DNA from: Thiobacillus sp.
GTDB taxonomy: Bacteria; Pseudomonadota; Gammaproteobacteria; Burkholderiales; Thiobacillaceae
NCBI GenBank assembly: GCA_018263115.1
Contig: JADFDC010000004.1
Coordinates: forward strand, 50,407-114,406
Length of the DNA stretch: 64,000 nt
Reading direction: 5' to 3'
Under the pieces are notes generated by a model that had not been told where the DNA came from, searched no databases, and worked only from the letters and a program-made list of their open reading frames with translations. Position 1 is the stretch's first letter. The number at the start of each line of letters is the position of its first letter. Shown piece by piece: positions 61,484-64,000 of this stretch. A program made the position numbers and the translations under genes.

Positions 61484-61915
61484 TTACTTTTTCGGCCGAT
61501 GCGGGCAGGAGTTTTTCGTGCAGTCCGCGTAAATCTGCAAAGAGTGGTCGTGAATGTCAAAACCGCGTTCCTGCGCGATTTTTTTCTGACGCTTTTCAAT
61601 TTCAGCATCATAAAACTCTTCCACACGTCCGCATTGAAGGCAAACCAGGTGATCATGATGCTCGCCTTGATTGAGCTCAAATACTGCCTTGTCGCTGTCG
61701 AAGTGGTGGCGCATCAGCAGGCCGGCCTGCTCGAACTGGGTTAATACCCGGTAAACCGTGGCAAGACCGATATCCTGGCCTTCATCCTGCAACAGTTTGT
61801 AAACTTCTTCGGCGGTCATGTGCCGCTTGCGGCTCTGTTCGAACAGGTCGAGTATTTTCAGACGCGGCAGGGTAGCCTTCAGGCCTATGCTCTTCAGGTC
61901 GCTGGGATGGCTCAT
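61484..61915 (-). CDS. fur: Ferric uptake regulator Fur
   Basis: Fur represses iron-uptake genes when bound to Fe(II). The family N-terminus ([22 protein letters not shown]) fixes the start at ATG 61915, giving 143 aa; the frame stays open upstream with unrelated sequence. The winged helix ([36 protein letters not shown]) is followed by [32 protein letters not shown], with His, Glu and the CxxC zinc site, and a second Cys pair near the end (CTKNSC). It diverges from the bamE fusion. Its likely target in this window is the box upstream of feoA. Confidence 0.96.
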   Translation of the reverse strand: MSHPSDLKSIGLKATLPRLKILDLFEQSRKRHMTAEEVYKLLQDEGQDIGLATVYRVLTQFEQAGLLMRHHFDSDKAVFELNQGEHHDHLVCLQCGRVEEFYDAEIEKRQKKIAQERGFDIHDHSLQIYADCTKNSCPHRPKK

Positions 61916-61927
61916 GCAGAACTCCGA

Positions 61928-61950
61928 ATCATAGTGAGAACGGTTATGAT
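61928..61950. promoter_or_regulatory. Overlapping divergent promoters, fur and bamE
   Basis: TATGAT on the plus strand (61945-61950) and TATGAT on the minus strand (61933-61928) are back-to-back -10 candidates 11 bases apart. They would give a leader of about 6 bases for fur and 27 for bamE. A perfect palindrome CTTTTGC-A-GCAAAAG (61955-61969) lies just downstream of the bamE -10. These are pattern matches only. Confidence 0.35.
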
Positions 61951-61983
61951 AACGCTTTTGCAGCAAAAGTCCGGAGTGGTCAC

Positions 61984-63054
61984 GTGAATGCCTTGCGCTT
62001 GATCCCGCTTGTTTTATCGCTGGCGGCATGTACCTCAGTGAATGTTCCCTTGTCTCCTCATCGCATCGACGTCCAGCAGGGCAATGCGATGGATCAGGAA
62101 GCAGTCGATAAGCTCAAGACGGGTATGACCCGTTCGCAGGTACGCTTTCTTCTGGGTACGCCGCTACTGGTGGATCCCTTCCACAGTAATCGCTGGGATT
62201 ATGTCTACAACTATCGGACCTCCGGCAAACTCACCGAGAAAAAACGCCTGACGTTGATTTTCGAGGGTGACGTGCTGGCGCGTATTGAAGGGGAAGGCTT
62301 TTCTCCCGCCAATGCGCCTGCAATGGTCAAGCCGGCTGAACAAACTGCTGTGTCAGCGGCAAAACCGCCAGTGGTTCCGGAGCCTGTCCCGCTGGCTGCG
62401 CCTGTCAGCCCGGCTGAGCCTGTCACTGACAAGACCGCGATTGCAGCAACGCCTGTTACCACGCCCGATAAAGCTGCAGTGCCTGCGAATCAGGCCGATC
62501 GCCGTCTGGATGAAACGTCCATTGTTCCGCCGCTCAGGCAGCCTGAAACACAGCCCGCAGAAGCGAAGGGCAGGCCAGCGCCCGTCACAGACCAGCCGCC
62601 GGAATCTGTCGCGCTGCAAACCGCAGCCAATGTCGAGGCAGTCAAGCCGGATGTGATGCCTGCTTTCCCGGATGCGGCGCAGCCCGCGCAATCGCCGGAA
62701 GAACAGGTTTTGTCCGCCACGAATGCGTGGGCCCAAGCCTGGCGCGTGCGAGATGAAGATGCCTATATTGCGGCCTACGCTTCCAGCTTCAGACCGCAGG
62801 GAGGATTAAGCCGCGCGGAATGGGAAAAGCGCCGCCGCCTACTGTTGGGCTTGTCTCGCAATATTGATCTGAAACTGGATTCGGTTACCGCAGAAATACA
62901 GAGTGAGAAGAAGGCGCTGGTTACGTTTAACCAGTTCTACACCTCCGACTCGTATCAGGATGCGGTCATCAAGCAATTGAAATTCATTCTGGTGGATGGC
63001 CGTTGGCAGATCGACGAAGAAAAGGTTCTGGGACCCCTCAAAATCAGGAAATGA
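61984..63054 (+). CDS. bamE: BamE lipoprotein fused to a C-terminal NTF2-like domain
   Basis: BamE is an outer-membrane lipoprotein of the Bam complex. The 356-aa protein starts at GTG 61984 (GGAG seven bases before) and has a lipobox LAAC (Cys16). The BamE (SmpA/OmlA) domain covers about residues 30-105 ([38 protein letters not shown]). A Pro/Ala/Val-rich linker of about 130 residues follows. A C-terminal domain (about 240-356) with [34 protein letters not shown] and a closing [17 protein letters not shown] resembles the NTF2-like fold of Cds6-type envelope proteins. E. coli BamE has only about 113 residues. Its stop overlaps the dapB start. Confidence 0.88.
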   Translation: MNALRLIPLVLSLAACTSVNVPLSPHRIDVQQGNAMDQEAVDKLKTGMTRSQVRFLLGTPLLVDPFHSNRWDYVYNYRTSGKLTEKKRLTLIFEGDVLARIEGEGFSPANAPAMVKPAEQTAVSAAKPPVVPEPVPLAAPVSPAEPVTDKTAIAATPVTTPDKAAVPANQADRRLDETSIVPPLRQPETQPAEAKGRPAPVTDQPPESVALQTAANVEAVKPDVMPAFPDAAQPAQSPEEQVLSATNAWAQAWRVRDEDAYIAAYASSFRPQGGLSRAEWEKRRRLLLGLSRNIDLKLDSVTAEIQSEKKALVTFNQFYTSDSYQDAVIKQLKFILVDGRWQIDEEKVLGPLKIRK

Positions 63055-63854
63055 ATCAACTGAAGACAGTCATTGCCGGAGTGTCTGGTCGGATGGGGCG
63101 CGCCCTGCTGGAGGCCGTGGACCAGGATGCGGGTTGCATGCTGCACGGCGCGCTGGATCGCTCGGGACATGCAAGCGTCAGTCAGGATGCCAGCCTGTTC
63201 GGCGGGACACGCGGCGTGGTTATTTCGGATAACCTGGATGTCGCACTGCTTGGCGCTGACGTGCTGGTGGATTTCACACGGCCCGAAGCCACGCTGCTTT
63301 ATCTCGATGCCTGCCGCAAGGCGAAGGTCAATCTCATCATTGGGACAACTGGTTTTGATGCAAACGGCAAGGCTGCCATCGAACACGCAGCCAGGGAAAT
63401 CGGCATCGTATTCGCACCGAACTTTAGCGTGGGCGTCAACCTGCTGATGAAACTGGCTGAAACAGCTTCTCGCGTACTGAATGAAGGCTACGATATCGAA
63501 ATCATCGAGGCTCATCACCGCCACAAGGTCGATGCGCCTTCCGGAACCGCGCTGGGCATTGGCCAGACCGTGGCGCGCACGCTGGGCCGCGAACTCAAGA
63601 ACTGTGCTGTCTATGGCCGCGAAGGGGTGACGGGTGAGCGCAAGCCGGACACGATTGGGTTCGCCACTGTGCGCGGCGGCGATATTGTTGGCGACCACAC
63701 GCTCCTGTTTGCCGGCATTGGCGAGCGCGTCGAATTGACCCACAAGGCCAGCAGCCGCGCCACTTTTGCCCATGGCGCGCTGCGCGCCGCGAAATGGCTG
63801 CAGTGCAAGGGCCCGGGCTTGTACGATATGCGTGACGTACTTGGTTTGAAATAA
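63051..63854 (+). CDS. dapB: 4-hydroxy-tetrahydrodipicolinate reductase
   Basis: DapB catalyses the second step of the lysine/diaminopimelate pathway. From ATG 63051 (overlapping the bamE stop, ATGA) it has 267 residues: [20 protein letters not shown] is the NAD(P)-binding loop, [73 protein letters not shown] (catalytic HH...K) and [26 protein letters not shown]. It is complete and typical. Confidence 0.97.
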   Translation: MNQLKTVIAGVSGRMGRALLEAVDQDAGCMLHGALDRSGHASVSQDASLFGGTRGVVISDNLDVALLGADVLVDFTRPEATLLYLDACRKAKVNLIIGTTGFDANGKAAIEHAAREIGIVFAPNFSVGVNLLMKLAETASRVLNEGYDIEIIEAHHRHKVDAPSGTALGIGQTVARTLGRELKNCAVYGREGVTGERKPDTIGFATVRGGDIVGDHTLLFAGIGERVELTHKASSRATFAHGALRAAKWLQCKGPGLYDMRDVLGLK

Positions 63855-63867
63855 AAAGAAAACAGCG

Positions 63868-64000
63868 ATGAACAAGGTCAAGGTCTATAGCACGGGAACC
63901 TGTCCAATCTGCGTCAAAGCCAAGTCCTTTCTCGACAAGCGCGGCATTGGCTATGACGAAGTTCGCATTGACCTCGATCGCACGGCTCTCAAGGAATTTT
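63868..64000 (+). CDS. grx: Glutaredoxin, 3' end outside window
   Basis: The frame from ATG 63868 begins MNKVKVYSTGTCPICVKAKS and continues FLDKRGIGYDEVRIDLDRTALKEF to the window edge. CPIC is the dithiol active site of a class I glutaredoxin (the E. coli GrxC type has CPYC), and the spacing to the DEVRID strand fits. About half of the protein is visible. It lies 13 bases after dapB. The assignment to GrxC rather than another small glutaredoxin is tentative. Confidence 0.85.
   Translation, partial: MNKVKVYSTGTCPICVKAKSFLDKRGIGYDEVRIDLDRTALKEF

Overview
The window reads as an ordinary, gene-dense, GC-rich betaproteobacterial chromosome segment. I see no tRNA, rRNA, CRISPR array, prophage or transposase gene. 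The bamA-skp-lpxD-fabZ-lpxA-lpxB run with rnhB, the pyrG-kdsA-eno-ftsB run, the betaproteobacterial ZipA-type protein, a PEP-CTERM protein, a cbb3 oxidase and a flavocytochrome c sulfide dehydrogenase (fccAB) together suggest a sulfur-oxidising, microaerobic member of the Nitrosomonadales (Sulfuricella, Thiobacillus or Gallionella-like). That placement is inference from gene content.

Layout. 1-5461: outer-membrane assembly and lipid A operon, entering in the middle of bamA. 5462-7538: a coenzyme-B12-dependent ribonucleotide reductase on the minus strand, placed between lpxB and rnhB and bracketed by two copies of a palindromic repeat. 7539-11128: rnhB, then a more AT-rich stretch with an unknown gene and a PEP-CTERM protein, a SenB-like glycosyltransferase and a TrmH-family RNA methyltransferase. 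11150-15133: ppsR/ppsA (reversible PEP synthase control), followed by a 760-base non-coding block made of nested inverted repeats. 15134-17224: feoAB behind a near-perfect Fur box. 17370-25886: pyrG-kdsA-eno-ftsB-zipA-ligA-galU. 25958-36732: a GGDEF/EAL protein, nnrD, a DUF3330 protein, purL, ppc and an unknown membrane protein. 36762-41300: a three-gene exporter-like operon (LolA-like protein, beta-barrel protein, MMPL/RND pump). 41419-50744: DUF302 protein, small membrane proteins and the complete cco cluster (ccoNOQPGH preceded by ccoIS), with a perfect FNR box upstream of ccoN. 51177-54779: aat-bpt-metallopeptidase lipoprotein-thyA-folA, tightly packed. 54945-57812: fccAB, hemH. 57812-64000: hrcA, nadK, recN, fur, a bamE fusion, dapB and the start of a glutaredoxin gene.

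How the genes fit together. PpsA/PpsR and Ppc handle the PEP node. FccAB would feed electrons from sulfide into a respiratory chain ending in the high-affinity cbb3 oxidase, itself probably switched by FNR. Fur is encoded here, and a Fur box sits in front of feoAB.

Nothing in the window is clearly a new defence or mobile system. The most notable points are the repeat-bracketed nrdJ, the orphan SenB-like enzyme, the LolA-like/beta-barrel/MMPL operon, the BamE-NTF2 fusion, the metallopeptidase lipoprotein overlapping bpt and thyA, the 7-base repeat that carries the folA start codon, the composite palindrome block at 14.4-15.1 kb and the paired hairpins between ccoP and ccoG.
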